DNA of 64,000 nt from Terrimonas sp. (GCF_003075435.1 NZ_QCZJ01000026.1:1-64000), one strand, 5' to 3'; positions 50,981-60,593 are shown, numbered from the stretch's first letter. The notes: a model not told the origin generated them from the letters alone. Made by a program: numbers and translations.

Positions 50981-52390
50981 TCATGGTTTACCGGTGCTTA
51001 ATAAAAGTTCAGGTTTTTCTACATCATTTTGCATGTTATAGGGCAGTTTCCAAACTTTCCCTTTTTTATTGCAGAAATATAAGTTCGATACTGATAAAGT
51101 ATCTGCATTGCCATCAGCCCAGAATGAATAGAAACCAGGATGTGCATTCAGCGGCCTTCTTGCATAGGAATGATTTCGGGTACTGTTTGCCGTGAGAGCA
51201 ACCTGCTTCTTCCAGGTCTTTCCTTCGTTTGTACTTTCCCACAATGCCATCTCCCCGCCTGTGCCATACTGCTGTGGCCCGGTTTCTGTAGGACCTATGA
51301 TCTGCCACTTATCCTGTTCAATATATAATGAGCCCATATCATAGTTATGCGTAGAAGTACATACTGAATCAAACCGCCAGTTATTCCCCATCCAATGCAT
51401 AATGGTCCACACACGTGGATCGCCGGCAGGGCCGGGTTGAAAACCTTTACTGATCACTGCAAGAATTACCGGGTTGCCGTTTTTATCGAAATTCAGATCA
51501 TTGATGTATACAAGCTTCCCTTCCGCTTCATAATTTTTTATAAGCGCATCGTTCACAGGATCAGTTAACGGCGTTTGTATGGTTTTCCCGTTTACTGTTG
51601 CCCAGGTTTTTCCCATATCAACAGACTGAACGAGATAAATATTGGTTCTTTTATCTACATTTCCACCAGGATGATAATTAAAAACAGAAGCCAGTTTTTT
51701 ATTATACAGGTTGGTTACCTGGTAATGACCACCCATGCCGGCCAGCTTTTTGTCTTCTGTCCAGTTCCTTCCATCTTCACTTGTTTTCCAATACAATTCT
51801 CTTCCTTTTGTATATTTTGTAAAGAGATATAAAAATCCTTTTCCTTTTACTGACCAGGGTTGAGGATATGTCATCTCGCCTTGCAGTATTTCTTCAAACG
51901 CGTCAATGCTGTAAGGTTCATTACTTTTAAAAATCAGTCCCGGGCGACTGGTACCTCTCCCACTTACAAACACCCAGATAAAACCATCCTCATCTATCGA
52001 AAGTGAAGCATTATCATGCGGATCATCTACGTTTTTTTTATCGTAAACAATAACAGGTTTAGGCACTGATTTCTTTTTATGATCAAAATAACCGATCATA
52101 ATGAGCAGGTGTTTCTCATCCTGCTGTGTAGTTCCGCCATATACAAAAAAAGTTTTGTGCACTTGTTTGGCATATACCCCTACCGGCACATGGCTGGAAG
52201 TATAAGTACCGAGCCCACCTGAATATTTATCACCGTATGCTGAAACCTGTCCTAATGTAAACCAGATACCGCGATAACCATCAGCTTTTGCATTTTGCGC
52301 AACGGCATTATTCAATACAAGCAAACAGTAACATTGAATTATTATTTTTAGGCAATAGTTATATATATTGAAAGCCTGATCCTGTTTCAT
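50981..52390 (-). CDS. BNR_4 repeat protein, probable polysaccharide lyase (ulvan-lyase-type fold)
   Basis: 469 residues with a signal peptide ending NNAVAQ. The beta-propeller family BNR_4 signature is clear: YRGIWFTLGQVSAYGDKYSG, GLGTYTSSHVPVGVYAKQVH, FFVYGGTT, DDPHDNASLSIDEDGFIWVF and ISGRGTSRPG-like VSGRGTSRPG, then repeated S.D.G.tW strands (SEDGRNWTEDKK, STNEGKTWKK). The family includes seven-bladed propeller lyases such as those for ulvan (PL24/PL25), and many unclassified PUL proteins. The arrangement among heparinase-type genes supports a lyase or uronic-acid-chain-cleaving role; the exact linkage is inference. Intergenic space of 160 bases to the heparinase downstream. Confidence 0.82.
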   Translation of the reverse strand: MKQDQAFNIYNYCLKIIIQCYCLLVLNNAVAQNAKADGYRGIWFTLGQVSAYGDKYSGGLGTYTSSHVPVGVYAKQVHKTFFVYGGTTQQDEKHLLIMIGYFDHKKKSVPKPVIVYDKKNVDDPHDNASLSIDEDGFIWVFVSGRGTSRPGLIFKSNEPYSIDAFEEILQGEMTYPQPWSVKGKGFLYLFTKYTKGRELYWKTSEDGRNWTEDKKLAGMGGHYQVTNLYNKKLASVFNYHPGGNVDKRTNIYLVQSVDMGKTWATVNGKTIQTPLTDPVNDALIKNYEAEGKLVYINDLNFDKNGNPVILAVISKGFQPGPAGDPRVWTIMHWMGNNWRFDSVCTSTHNYDMGSLYIEQDKWQIIGPTETGPQQYGTGGEMALWESTNEGKTWKKQVALTANSTRNHSYARRPLNAHPGFYSFWADGNADTLSVSNLYFCNKKGKVWKLPYNMQNDVEKPELLLSTGKP

Positions 52391-52435
52391 AGTTTAATCT
52401 CTGCAACATTCATCTTAATCTGTTTTTCCAAACAT

Positions 52436-54313
52436 TTATTCCGGTGAAAACAAGCGTACTGTTATGGTTGCTTTTTTATTATTAAAAATATAAGCCGGAA
52501 TATTCAATACTACTTTTTTCAAATGCGTTATCTTCCTGTCGAGTGCCATCGGCGGAGGATCCATCATAATCGTGGAAACCTGTATGCCTGCCGGCGAAGC
52601 AACAGACAAATTGAGCGATCTTCCATCCTGTTTAAGTATAGCCCCATTTTTTGTTGGTATTACTTCAGCAGTAGTCATTATTGCCCAATTTATTGTTTTT
52701 GCTGAATCAGTCATTACAAGTTCATCCACTATAGTTATAGAATGATCTGAATCTTTCACGAATTTCCTTTCTGCTTTTTCAACAAGCCCCGGAAAAATTT
52801 CGGTCATATTAAATGTGGCTTCGGGTTTACCGCTGCTTTTAAAATCAGCAAGTGTTGCCTGTCCCGCTACATTAAACCTTGCATTATTTATAGAGATAGT
52901 GCTGTGTCCAAAATTTCCTTTGGTCAGCAATGCCCATCTCTCACAATCCTGGCACATTCCCCACAAGTTAAATCCTGTCTGCTCAAGGGTATTGTAATCC
53001 TGCACCCCAGGGTCTAATACCCAACGTACACCATCAAGCTCAAAAACAAAACTGCCGGCATCCATATTACCGTGACTAAGCGAAGCTCGTCCGCCCTTTC
53101 CTCCAAAATAATAAGAATGAGGATCGTTTCCTTCTCCCCTGAATATCACTACCGGGTTAAGCCCGTCTCCTTTATAAACTGCAGAAAGCTTGCTGCTGGT
53201 TCCTCCTTCAAATTCAGACAACCACACTAATCCTGCGCCTGCAAGCCTTGGCAGTTTTCCCATTGATGCAGGAGGCTGCATAAATTTTTCCTTTTCAAAA
53301 TAAGCGCCGTTACCTGTTTCTTTAGCAAACCAGGCAAGTGTAATGTCGCCGTTTGTTCCTGCACTATCACCGCAATCAGCAAAGTTGAAATACATGCCTG
53401 AAGGTGCAACACATTGCATCCTGAAATCAGCGCTTGGTATAAAGGCAGGGTAAGCCGCTATACCAAAATCAGTACCAAAGGCACTACGGAGAAAGGATGA
53501 GGTAACTACGGAAAAACTGGTGCCATATCCCCAGTATGTGGCCCCTTCGGGATACACACCTTCGGGTGCATATTGCTTCAATGCATTTGGCATTCCATCT
53601 AAAGACCGTTTAATTGTTTTAGCGGCAAGCTCAGGATTGATATCAGCGATTGTAATAGCAGCCGCAATCATACCACCATTGCACACCTGGTTCCAGTTAT
53701 TGGTTCCATTAACCCACCAGGGTTCATTTCCTGCAAAACTTGCATTGATGCCTTTTTCAATAAGTGCGCTTTTTGCTGATACTACAGTAGCCTTCGGAAG
53801 TTTGTTCCCTGCCCAGTCAATGCCTATAGCCACCGCAAGCGACATTTCTGCTACGTCAAGAAAATGAGATGGGTTCCAGTCAGTAAACCGGCAAACAGCT
53901 GCCAGTTCATCATTGATCCTTTTAAGTATAACAGGGTCTTTTTCTATATGGTATACCATCGAGAGAATATTCATCCTGTATAGCATTTCCCTTGAAACCC
54001 CCAGTAATCTTCTCCCTTCCAGTTTTCTTTCAAGAAAAGGTTGTTTAAGTATTTGCTCAGCATTCAGCTTAACAGCTTCATAATAATTTTTAACAACAGG
54101 ATCGTTCTTGATTTTTTTCAGGAGATTTTTTTCATTCACAGGCGTCAATACCAATCGCGGAGATGCTTTTTTAAGATGGCTTTTAATATACGGAACCGAT
54201 ATCGGATTATTCAATTTGATAATTTCATTATCTGTTGCCTGTTGTGCATTGATCTGTAAAAAAAACAGCAATACACTTACGGATAACAGCGGCACTTTAA
54301 TCGTTATTTTCAT
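52436..54313 (-). CDS. Heparinase II/III-like polysaccharide lyase (second, different type)
   Basis: 625 residues with a signal peptide ending QINAQ. An N-terminal helical toroid (RRLLGVSREMLYRMNILSM, then WWVNGTNNWNQVCNGGMIAA with Asn/His/Tyr catalytic-type residues, and PEGVYPEGATYWGYGTSF) is followed by a beta-sandwich with GGRASLSHGNMDAGSFVFEL, the heparinase II/III C-terminal His motif, and VRWVLDPGVQDYN. It is only distantly similar to the heparinase-type protein at 48880-50820, so the PUL holds two lyase types. First enzyme gene after SusD, behind a strong hairpin. Confidence 0.84.
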   Translation of the reverse strand: MKITIKVPLLSVSVLLFFLQINAQQATDNEIIKLNNPISVPYIKSHLKKASPRLVLTPVNEKNLLKKIKNDPVVKNYYEAVKLNAEQILKQPFLERKLEGRRLLGVSREMLYRMNILSMVYHIEKDPVILKRINDELAAVCRFTDWNPSHFLDVAEMSLAVAIGIDWAGNKLPKATVVSAKSALIEKGINASFAGNEPWWVNGTNNWNQVCNGGMIAAAITIADINPELAAKTIKRSLDGMPNALKQYAPEGVYPEGATYWGYGTSFSVVTSSFLRSAFGTDFGIAAYPAFIPSADFRMQCVAPSGMYFNFADCGDSAGTNGDITLAWFAKETGNGAYFEKEKFMQPPASMGKLPRLAGAGLVWLSEFEGGTSSKLSAVYKGDGLNPVVIFRGEGNDPHSYYFGGKGGRASLSHGNMDAGSFVFELDGVRWVLDPGVQDYNTLEQTGFNLWGMCQDCERWALLTKGNFGHSTISINNARFNVAGQATLADFKSSGKPEATFNMTEIFPGLVEKAERKFVKDSDHSITIVDELVMTDSAKTINWAIMTTAEVIPTKNGAILKQDGRSLNLSVASPAGIQVSTIMMDPPPMALDRKITHLKKVVLNIPAYIFNNKKATITVRLFSPE

Positions 54314-54404
54314 GCTTTTTATTTAATAACCAGCGTATAATTAATCATTAAGCAATAAGAAAATTAAGAGGGAACTTAATTACTCTTACTTCTAAACACA
54401 GAAA

Positions 54405-54435
54405 ATTCCGCACAGTAACTAATACTGCGCGGAAT
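54405..54435 (-). terminator. Strong hairpin after susD, probable attenuator between transport and enzyme genes
   Basis: ATTCCGCACAGTA (54405-54417) pairs with TACTGCGCGGAAT (54423-54435), a 13-bp stem with one mismatch, followed by TTTTC on the minus strand. It begins 8 bases after the susD stop. Because the lyase genes downstream (52436 to 48880) are on the same strand, it likely lowers their transcript relative to susC/susD rather than ending the operon. Confidence 0.75.
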
Positions 54436-54443
54436 AATAAAAC

Positions 54444-56231
54444 TTATTCCCAACCAGGGTTTTGCCCTAATTCAGGATTTTGAGATAATGCGCTTAAAGG
54501 CAATGGCCACAAATAGTGCTTACCCTCATCAAACACCGGATTGTCCCAATCTGAATCTTTATACACATCAATATAGGTCTTGCCCGAAACCGGATCAACT
54601 GAAGATTTTGGTGTTGCACCGGGATAACGGGCAATAGCTGCCGCATCCCAAAGTATTCCCATAGATTTGATCTCGAGTCTTTTGCCTTGTTTCCAGCGTC
54701 TCAGGTCATCATAGCGGAATCCTTCCATAAACAGCTCAACCCTGCGCTCTCTCCTGATCTCCACAATTAATGGAGAAACCCCGTCATTCGTATATCTCGG
54801 GTCAACCGGGATATCGCCCAGTTCCATATGTGGCATAGCGACCCTGTCGCGCAGCTTATTGATCGACTTATCCAGGTCAGCCTGGGTAATTGTTCCCAGT
54901 TCTGCTTTAGCCTCTGCAAAGTTCAACAGGCCTTCACCTAAGCGTAATACAATGACCGGGGTAGTGGAGATATTGTAAGCATTGCCAGCGGCTACTGACT
55001 CATAAGTTTTAATTATGCTGTAGCCCGTTGTGCTGACATTGCCACCCGCCATACCGGTTACGCGCGGATAACTGTAAGCAAGACTTCTTTCATAATTGTA
55101 ATACGCCTGATCGTCGGGATAGAGAATGGTCTGGCGTAAACGGGGATCCCTGTTTTCAAATACATCTTCATATTTCGCATCACCCTTATACAAGGGTGAA
55201 ATTGAAATAGGCTTACCATCTGTACACAGGTAATCTTCCACCATACTCTTGGTAGCGCCGCCATTATATCCTTTCCAGTAATTGATCAGGTGGTTAGTGA
55301 GAACGCCTGTCTGGAATTTTCTCCAATAGATTATCTCCGAATTCCCGGTAAAGTCCGTTCCGTAGGCAGGGCGTTGATATGAATTATAATCATGCATCGG
55401 GTCGCCTGTGCTGAATACCCGGTATGGTCCGTTATCTATTAAATCCTCTGCAGCGTCAGCAGCTTCCTGCAGCCATTTTTCGACATCGGAACCACCGTGA
55501 TATTTACGCCATGTACCTTCGAACAGGCATATTCTTGATTTGACCAGCAAAGCCACCCACCTGTTGAGCCTGCCCGGAGCATTCCCGTCGCCCCAGTCTG
55601 CAGGAAGATTTTCGCAGGCAAAGGTAAGATCAGCCAAAACGCTATCCATTGCCTGCTCACGTGACGTGCGGGCAGCAAACAATTCATCCGAATCTACATT
55701 GAGCTCATGCCCTACCCAGGGCACATCCCCAAACTTAGACACCTTGTCACCATAAAACCAGCCACGGAAAAGCCTGGCTTCTGCTGCATATTTATTAATA
55801 GTTTCCACGGGAATATCTGCAGTAAAATAATGATCAAGTCCGACATTAATGGAGCGGACGAAATCCCATCCGATCCAGCCATACTCTTGCGGGCTCGAAG
55901 GAACAGCATGTTTGCCGGAGCGGGTCCGTGCATAAAATGCTTCCCGCGAGTGGGTTGGAGCAATATTGTCTGAATATTGATCAAGATACCATGAACCGCA
56001 CCAATTGCTCTCGAAACCATCATCACAGCCCAGCAGTATGGGAACATTCTGACTGTTCCTTGCCATATTATACAAGCCATTGTTGTAGATCATCAGGTCG
56101 TTTTCTGTATGCCAGAAGGTGACATTACTAATTTGATCAAGAGGATATCTTTCCAGGAAATCTCTTTTACAACTGTTCAGAAGCAACGCTGCAAAAAGAA
56201 ATACCCCAACCTTTATTATTGCTTTTTTCAT
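54444..56231 (-). CDS. susD: SusD/RagB family nutrient-binding outer-membrane lipoprotein
   Basis: 595 residues with lipobox LLLNSC near residue 22 (lead MKKAIIKVGVFLFAALLLN). RDFLERYPLDQISNVTFW is the N-terminal SusD helix motif, and NLPADWGD and LFRGWFYGDKVSKFGDVPWV follow. The C-terminal block RRERRVELFMEGFRYDDLRR is diagnostic, and LWPLPLSALSQNPELGQNPG ends the protein. It is a surface glycan-capturing lid for the SusC porin. The start is 27 bases after the SusC stop. The polymer it binds is inferred from the enzymes, a uronic-acid polysaccharide. Confidence 0.95.
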   Translation of the reverse strand: MKKAIIKVGVFLFAALLLNSCKRDFLERYPLDQISNVTFWHTENDLMIYNNGLYNMARNSQNVPILLGCDDGFESNWCGSWYLDQYSDNIAPTHSREAFYARTRSGKHAVPSSPQEYGWIGWDFVRSINVGLDHYFTADIPVETINKYAAEARLFRGWFYGDKVSKFGDVPWVGHELNVDSDELFAARTSREQAMDSVLADLTFACENLPADWGDGNAPGRLNRWVALLVKSRICLFEGTWRKYHGGSDVEKWLQEAADAAEDLIDNGPYRVFSTGDPMHDYNSYQRPAYGTDFTGNSEIIYWRKFQTGVLTNHLINYWKGYNGGATKSMVEDYLCTDGKPISISPLYKGDAKYEDVFENRDPRLRQTILYPDDQAYYNYERSLAYSYPRVTGMAGGNVSTTGYSIIKTYESVAAGNAYNISTTPVIVLRLGEGLLNFAEAKAELGTITQADLDKSINKLRDRVAMPHMELGDIPVDPRYTNDGVSPLIVEIRRERRVELFMEGFRYDDLRRWKQGKRLEIKSMGILWDAAAIARYPGATPKSSVDPVSGKTYIDVYKDSDWDNPVFDEGKHYLWPLPLSALSQNPELGQNPGWE

Positions 56232-56258
56232 GTCTTTAATTTTTTGTTTTAGCTTCTC

Positions 56259-59200
56259 TTAGAAACTTACTTTCGCTCCCAGGGTGAATATTCGTTGCAA
56301 ATAATATTCCTGTGTTACCGTAAACACGCTTTCAGGGTCAAGCGGCTTATGCATTTTGGTATACTCCCATAAATTCATGCCGGCAAAATAGATCTGCGCA
56401 CGGGTCAATTTTATTTTAGAGATCAGCTTCTCGGGAAAGTTATAGCTTACACTGATATTCTTTAACCGGATATAACTTGCGTTTTGCACGTAGCGCGATT
56501 GTGGCTGAATATTCTTTTTGGTATTGTATCCAAACGTGGGGGCTGCAAAGTAAGCATCCCGGTTGGTTTCGCTCCATGATTCCGTGATCGCATATTTTTC
56601 AAGATGCCCGTCATTATATGGATAGAAGGCATTCCAGTTTCCATTGTCGGGGAGGTAATCCCTTTTTAAAATGCCCTGGAAAAAAACATTCAGCGCTATC
56701 CCCTTAAAGCTCACATCCCCATTCAATCCAAAGCTGTACCGCGGGGTAGTATTTCCAATAATTCTCAAATCGCCATGATTATCCAGCGTTCTTACTCCCG
56801 GATCAATTCTGCTGCTGTGATCCAGATCAGCATATTGAATATCACCGGCTTTCCAGGCGGCGCCCAGTTGGTCCTGGTTCGCAGCAGCAGCAACCTCATC
56901 ATCGGTTTGAAATATCCCTACGGTCTCATAGCCCCATATCTCGCCAATATCCTTACCCACATAGTAATTGTCAATGGCGCCGGTCGGATTATTGTATTTG
57001 GTGATTTTGGATGTATTATCAGCTAAGGCTAACGTTAAACCATAGCCCCAGTCGTTACCCACTTTATCACGCCATGAAGCAGACAGTTCCCATCCTTTTG
57101 TTCTCAGATCTGCAGCATTTGACTTTGGAGCCGAGGTTCCCAGGATATCCGGGTAGCTTACATTCATCAGCATATCTTTTGTATCTCTTGTATAGATATC
57201 AAATGTTATGTCGAGGCGCTGGTTAAGCGTGGTAAAATCAATGCCCAGGTTTTTTGCAATTACCTTTTCCCAGGTTAGTGTAGGGCTTACCAGTCCGGCC
57301 GGAGAAACATAAGGAATGAAACCGCTTGACATAATGTAAGGAGCTGATCCTGTGCCCATGGTAGGGATATAGGGATAATAGATATCGTTGCCGTTGGCGT
57401 CCGTCAATGTCTGGTTACCCAGGGTTCCGTAAGATGCGCGTAATTTCAGGTTGTCCAGCCAACTGCGGGTGTTGCTCATAAAACCTTCCTCCGAGATCCT
57501 CCACCCTGCAGATATGGAAGGGAAGAATCCAAAACGGCTGTCCTTCGGAAAACGGAATGTGCCATCATACCTGCCATTAGTTTCCAGCAGGTATTTATCC
57601 TTGTAGATATAGTTCAGCCGATAAAAATATCCCTGTAAAGCAACATGTGATTTGCCGCCTGCAGTTTGCTGATTGCCCGAAGTGGCATTGAGGTCGGGAA
57701 TAGTAGGTGTGATCAGGCTCCGGGCAGTTGCCTGTATCCAGGATTTTCTGCCCCACTCTTCGTTAAAGCCTGCCATGACTTTTATGAAGTGGTCTTTGAA
57801 ATGGTCGAGCGTATATTCAGCATAAGTATTCCAGACATAGTATTGATTGTAATCGCTCCGGTTCCTGATAAAATCGTCGCCGCTAAAGCCGTAAGTGATC
57901 ATGGGTGTTGCCAGCAGGTCAGAGGATACGATATCTACCTTGCTGGCCACTTCCTGGCGTGTACGGTAAAACTGATCATAGGAGAAATCGCTCTTGATCT
58001 TTAGTCCTTTAAACGGCGTTAGTGTTATCCCCTGGGTGAGCCATGTGTCGTTGTTGACGAAGCCATCGCGGCCGCCATTCTCCAGGTAAGGAAAGAAGTT
58101 AGTACCGCCAAAGCCCATTCCGATATATTGCGCATACTGGTCGTGGTCGCCAGGTGTAATATAATAAGGAAGATCGGGAAAGCTAATCATCGCAAGCGGG
58201 CTGTTCCTTGCGCTTGAATTGATATTTACATCCCAGTTATAAAAATAAGGCTTATCGCTTACCTGGGAATTAAAGGCAATTTTTTCATGGAATGTCATCC
58301 AGTTGGTTGCCTTAATATCTGCCTTCATCAAAATATTATACCGTTTGAAATTTTCATTTTTTTCTTTATTTCTCAGGTAACCGTCTTTGTTCAGAAAACC
58401 AAAAGAAGCATAATAATTCACTCTTTCCGAAGAGCCCGAAATCGAGAGGTCATGTTGCTGCTGCGGCGCGTAGTTGGTGATCAGATCATGCTGGTAGTTG
58501 TTGTTCCCGTAAAAACGAAAGCTACCGTTATATACTTCCCATGCATTTTCGGTGGTTGGATTTTCTACCCACGCTTTGGTCTTTGCTACATAAGCGTCAT
58601 CATAGGCAGGCTGACCGGTTGCACGAATAGAAGCCACATTATACGCGGTTACATAGTCATAAGGATTGGTCACTACATCCATCAGGAAGATCGGCTTGGC
58701 CCGCGATTGCTCAGTACTTAGCATCACGTTTATCTTGCCTCCCTTTTTTCCCTGTTTTGTTTCAACCAGAATAACGCCAAATGCAGCTCTTGCTCCATAA
58801 ATTGCCGAAGCCGCCGCATCTTTTAAAACCGTTACGCTGGCGATATCGTCCGGGTTGATCATCTGCAAAGGCATAGGTACATTGTCAACCAGTATCAACG
58901 GGCTACCACCGTTAATTGAAGTAAAACCCCTGATATTAAATTCCGGCGCCGTGGTGGGATCGCCATTGCGAATGCTCACATTCAATCCTGGAACAACACC
59001 CTGCAATCCCTGCCCGGCATCAACAATAGGGCGGTTTTCCAGCCTTTCACTTGTAACCACTCCTACCGCACCTGTCAGGTTTACTTTCTTTTGTGAACCA
59101 TATCCCACTACAACTACTTCATTAAGCGCATTGGCAGCTGTGGCAAGGGATATATCCAAAGAAGTGAGATTATTTACCTGTACTTCCTGGGTTTCATAGC

Positions 59201-59462
59201 CTGTAAATGAAAATACAAGCACATCCTTTGAAGAAGCAGCTATGGTAAACTGCCCCGAGGTATTGGTAGTAGTGCCCTTTGTAGAATTTTTCACAACAAC
59301 AGACACATTTGCAAGCGGGGCGCCTGTATTGTCTTTTACTGTACCCGATATTTGCTTTTGGGCAAAAGAAAAGAATGGAAATAAAAGAAACATGATTGAA
59401 TAAAGCAGTAAAATAATCGGCCGTTTCAATAGCTGATTATTGAGCAGCGTTGGTTTGATCAT
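56259..59462 (-). CDS. susC: SusC/RagA family TonB-linked outer-membrane receptor
   Basis: 1067 residues with a signal peptide ending FSFAQ. A CarboxypepD_reg-like domain (KQISGTVKDNTGAPLANVSV) leads into the TonB-box region ALNEVVVVGYGSQKK, the plug (VNLTGAVGVVTSERLENRP, GLQGVVPGLNVSIRNGD, NPDDIASVTVLKDAAASAIY, GARAAFGVILVETKQGK) and a 22-strand barrel ending LGAKVSF with the terminal Phe required for BAM insertion. It imports oligosaccharides across the outer membrane with TonB energy. The length is normal. First gene of the leftward PUL arm; operator-like sites lie just upstream. Confidence 0.95.
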   Translation of the reverse strand: MIKPTLLNNQLLKRPIILLLYSIMFLLFPFFSFAQKQISGTVKDNTGAPLANVSVVVKNSTKGTTTNTSGQFTIAASSKDVLVFSFTGYETQEVQVNNLTSLDISLATAANALNEVVVVGYGSQKKVNLTGAVGVVTSERLENRPIVDAGQGLQGVVPGLNVSIRNGDPTTAPEFNIRGFTSINGGSPLILVDNVPMPLQMINPDDIASVTVLKDAAASAIYGARAAFGVILVETKQGKKGGKINVMLSTEQSRAKPIFLMDVVTNPYDYVTAYNVASIRATGQPAYDDAYVAKTKAWVENPTTENAWEVYNGSFRFYGNNNYQHDLITNYAPQQQHDLSISGSSERVNYYASFGFLNKDGYLRNKEKNENFKRYNILMKADIKATNWMTFHEKIAFNSQVSDKPYFYNWDVNINSSARNSPLAMISFPDLPYYITPGDHDQYAQYIGMGFGGTNFFPYLENGGRDGFVNNDTWLTQGITLTPFKGLKIKSDFSYDQFYRTRQEVASKVDIVSSDLLATPMITYGFSGDDFIRNRSDYNQYYVWNTYAEYTLDHFKDHFIKVMAGFNEEWGRKSWIQATARSLITPTIPDLNATSGNQQTAGGKSHVALQGYFYRLNYIYKDKYLLETNGRYDGTFRFPKDSRFGFFPSISAGWRISEEGFMSNTRSWLDNLKLRASYGTLGNQTLTDANGNDIYYPYIPTMGTGSAPYIMSSGFIPYVSPAGLVSPTLTWEKVIAKNLGIDFTTLNQRLDITFDIYTRDTKDMLMNVSYPDILGTSAPKSNAADLRTKGWELSASWRDKVGNDWGYGLTLALADNTSKITKYNNPTGAIDNYYVGKDIGEIWGYETVGIFQTDDEVAAAANQDQLGAAWKAGDIQYADLDHSSRIDPGVRTLDNHGDLRIIGNTTPRYSFGLNGDVSFKGIALNVFFQGILKRDYLPDNGNWNAFYPYNDGHLEKYAITESWSETNRDAYFAAPTFGYNTKKNIQPQSRYVQNASYIRLKNISVSYNFPEKLISKIKLTRAQIYFAGMNLWEYTKMHKPLDPESVFTVTQEYYLQRIFTLGAKVSF

Positions 59463-59520
59463 AATGGCAATTTTTATGTTAGAAGAACGAAATGACTATA
59501 AAAAACTATTTCATCAATGC

Positions 59521-59536
59521 CTGAAATCGTTTTCAG
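59521..59536. promoter_or_regulatory. LacI-type operator site 1 upstream of susC
   Basis: CTGAAATCGTTTTCAG is a 16-bp palindrome with 14 of 16 positions symmetric around a central CG, the form bound by LacI-family dimers. It lies 59 bases upstream of the susC start codon. Confidence 0.65.
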
Positions 59537-59672
59537 AAATACGAAAGAATGAACAAAAAGAAACAATGACGAGATCAACTAACATAATACAAACAAGCTT
59601 AACTTCCAGGATTAATCATATACACAGGCAATCGTCATTTGTTACTCAATTGTTAACAAGATGCAAAAAAAT

Positions 59673-59688
59673 ATGGAATCGTTTTCAG
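59673..59688. promoter_or_regulatory. LacI-type operator site 2 in the divergent region
   Basis: ATGGAATCGTTTTCAG repeats 14 of 16 bases of site 1, including the whole right half GTTTTCAG, with a weaker left half. About 127 bases before the kduD start. Confidence 0.55.
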
Positions 59689-59706
59689 AAATGCAGGAAA
59701 AAATTT

Positions 59707-59722
59707 ACTAAAACGTTTTCGT
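59707..59722. promoter_or_regulatory. LacI-type operator site 3 upstream of kduD
   Basis: ACTAAAACGTTTTCGT is a 16-bp palindrome with 14 of 16 positions symmetric, sharing the central AAACGTTTTC core with the other two sites. About 93 bases before the kduD start. Confidence 0.6.
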
Positions 59723-59814
59723 AAAAAGTATTGCCATATTATTAATAAAATCAAATTTTCTCTTCACTTTAAAAGCAACTCGTAGTACATTGCCTTCTTA
59801 ATCAAAGATTGAGT

Positions 59815-60582
59815 ATGAGTACAGGATCTTCCTTATTTGATCTCAGGGGTAAAGCAGCATTGGTAACAGGATCAAGCAAAGGCATTGGAAAAGCAATAGC
59901 TGTAATGTTAGCCAATTGCGGGGCAGACATACTGGGTGTATCTTCTCAAACGCATCAAAATGATGATCTCGAAAAACAAGTAAATGCTGCAGGGAGAAAC
60001 TTCAAGCAATTTACCGTTGATTTGAGTAAGCGTGATGACCTGTATACGTTTATCCATACAGTAAAATCCGGTTATACTGTTGACATACTTATAAATAATG
60101 CAGGCATTATTTTACGAAAGCCTGCGGCAGAACATTCTGATGAATATTGGGATAAAGTATTATCAGTAAACCTTGATGCACAATTTATACTGGCACGCGA
60201 ATTTGGTAAGGAAATGATTGACAGAAAAGACGGTAAAATTATTTTTATCTGCTCAATGTTATCCTACCAGGGCGGTATAAATGTACCTGGTTATACCGCC
60301 AGCAAATCTGCTGTTGCAGGACTGGTTAAAGCACTGGCAAATGAGTGGGCTATACATAATGTTAATGTAAATGGCATTGCACCGGGTTATATTGGCACCG
60401 ATAATACGCAGGCGCTGCGTGATGATGCTGTAAGAAATAAATCAATACTGGAACGGATACCCGCGGGGCGCTGGGGCAGTCCAGAAGACATAAGCGGTGC
60501 GGTTGCTTTTTTATGCTCAGCATTTGCCACTTATATACACGGAACTATTTTAAATGTTGACGGCGGCTGGATGGCACGCTAA
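59815..60582 (+). CDS. kduD: 2-deoxy-D-gluconate 3-dehydrogenase (KduD-type SDR)
   Basis: 255 residues from the ATG at 59815; an earlier TTG at 59809 is rejected. A classical SDR: VTGSSKGIGKAIAVMLANCG cofactor loop, INNAG, FICSMLSYQGGINVPGYTASK with the Ser-Tyr-Lys triad, and GNVDGGW-like LNVDGGWMAR end. GTDNTQALRDD in the substrate loop matches KduD/gluconate 5-dehydrogenase. Paired with kduI 11 bases downstream, it reduces 2,5-diketo-3-deoxygluconate to 2-keto-3-deoxygluconate. First gene of the rightward PUL arm, under operator sites shared with susC. Confidence 0.88.
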   Translation: MSTGSSLFDLRGKAALVTGSSKGIGKAIAVMLANCGADILGVSSQTHQNDDLEKQVNAAGRNFKQFTVDLSKRDDLYTFIHTVKSGYTVDILINNAGIILRKPAAEHSDEYWDKVLSVNLDAQFILAREFGKEMIDRKDGKIIFICSMLSYQGGINVPGYTASKSAVAGLVKALANEWAIHNVNVNGIAPGYIGTDNTQALRDDAVRNKSILERIPAGRWGSPEDISGAVAFLCSAFATYIHGTILNVDGGWMAR

Positions 60583-60593
60583 AAAAATATATA

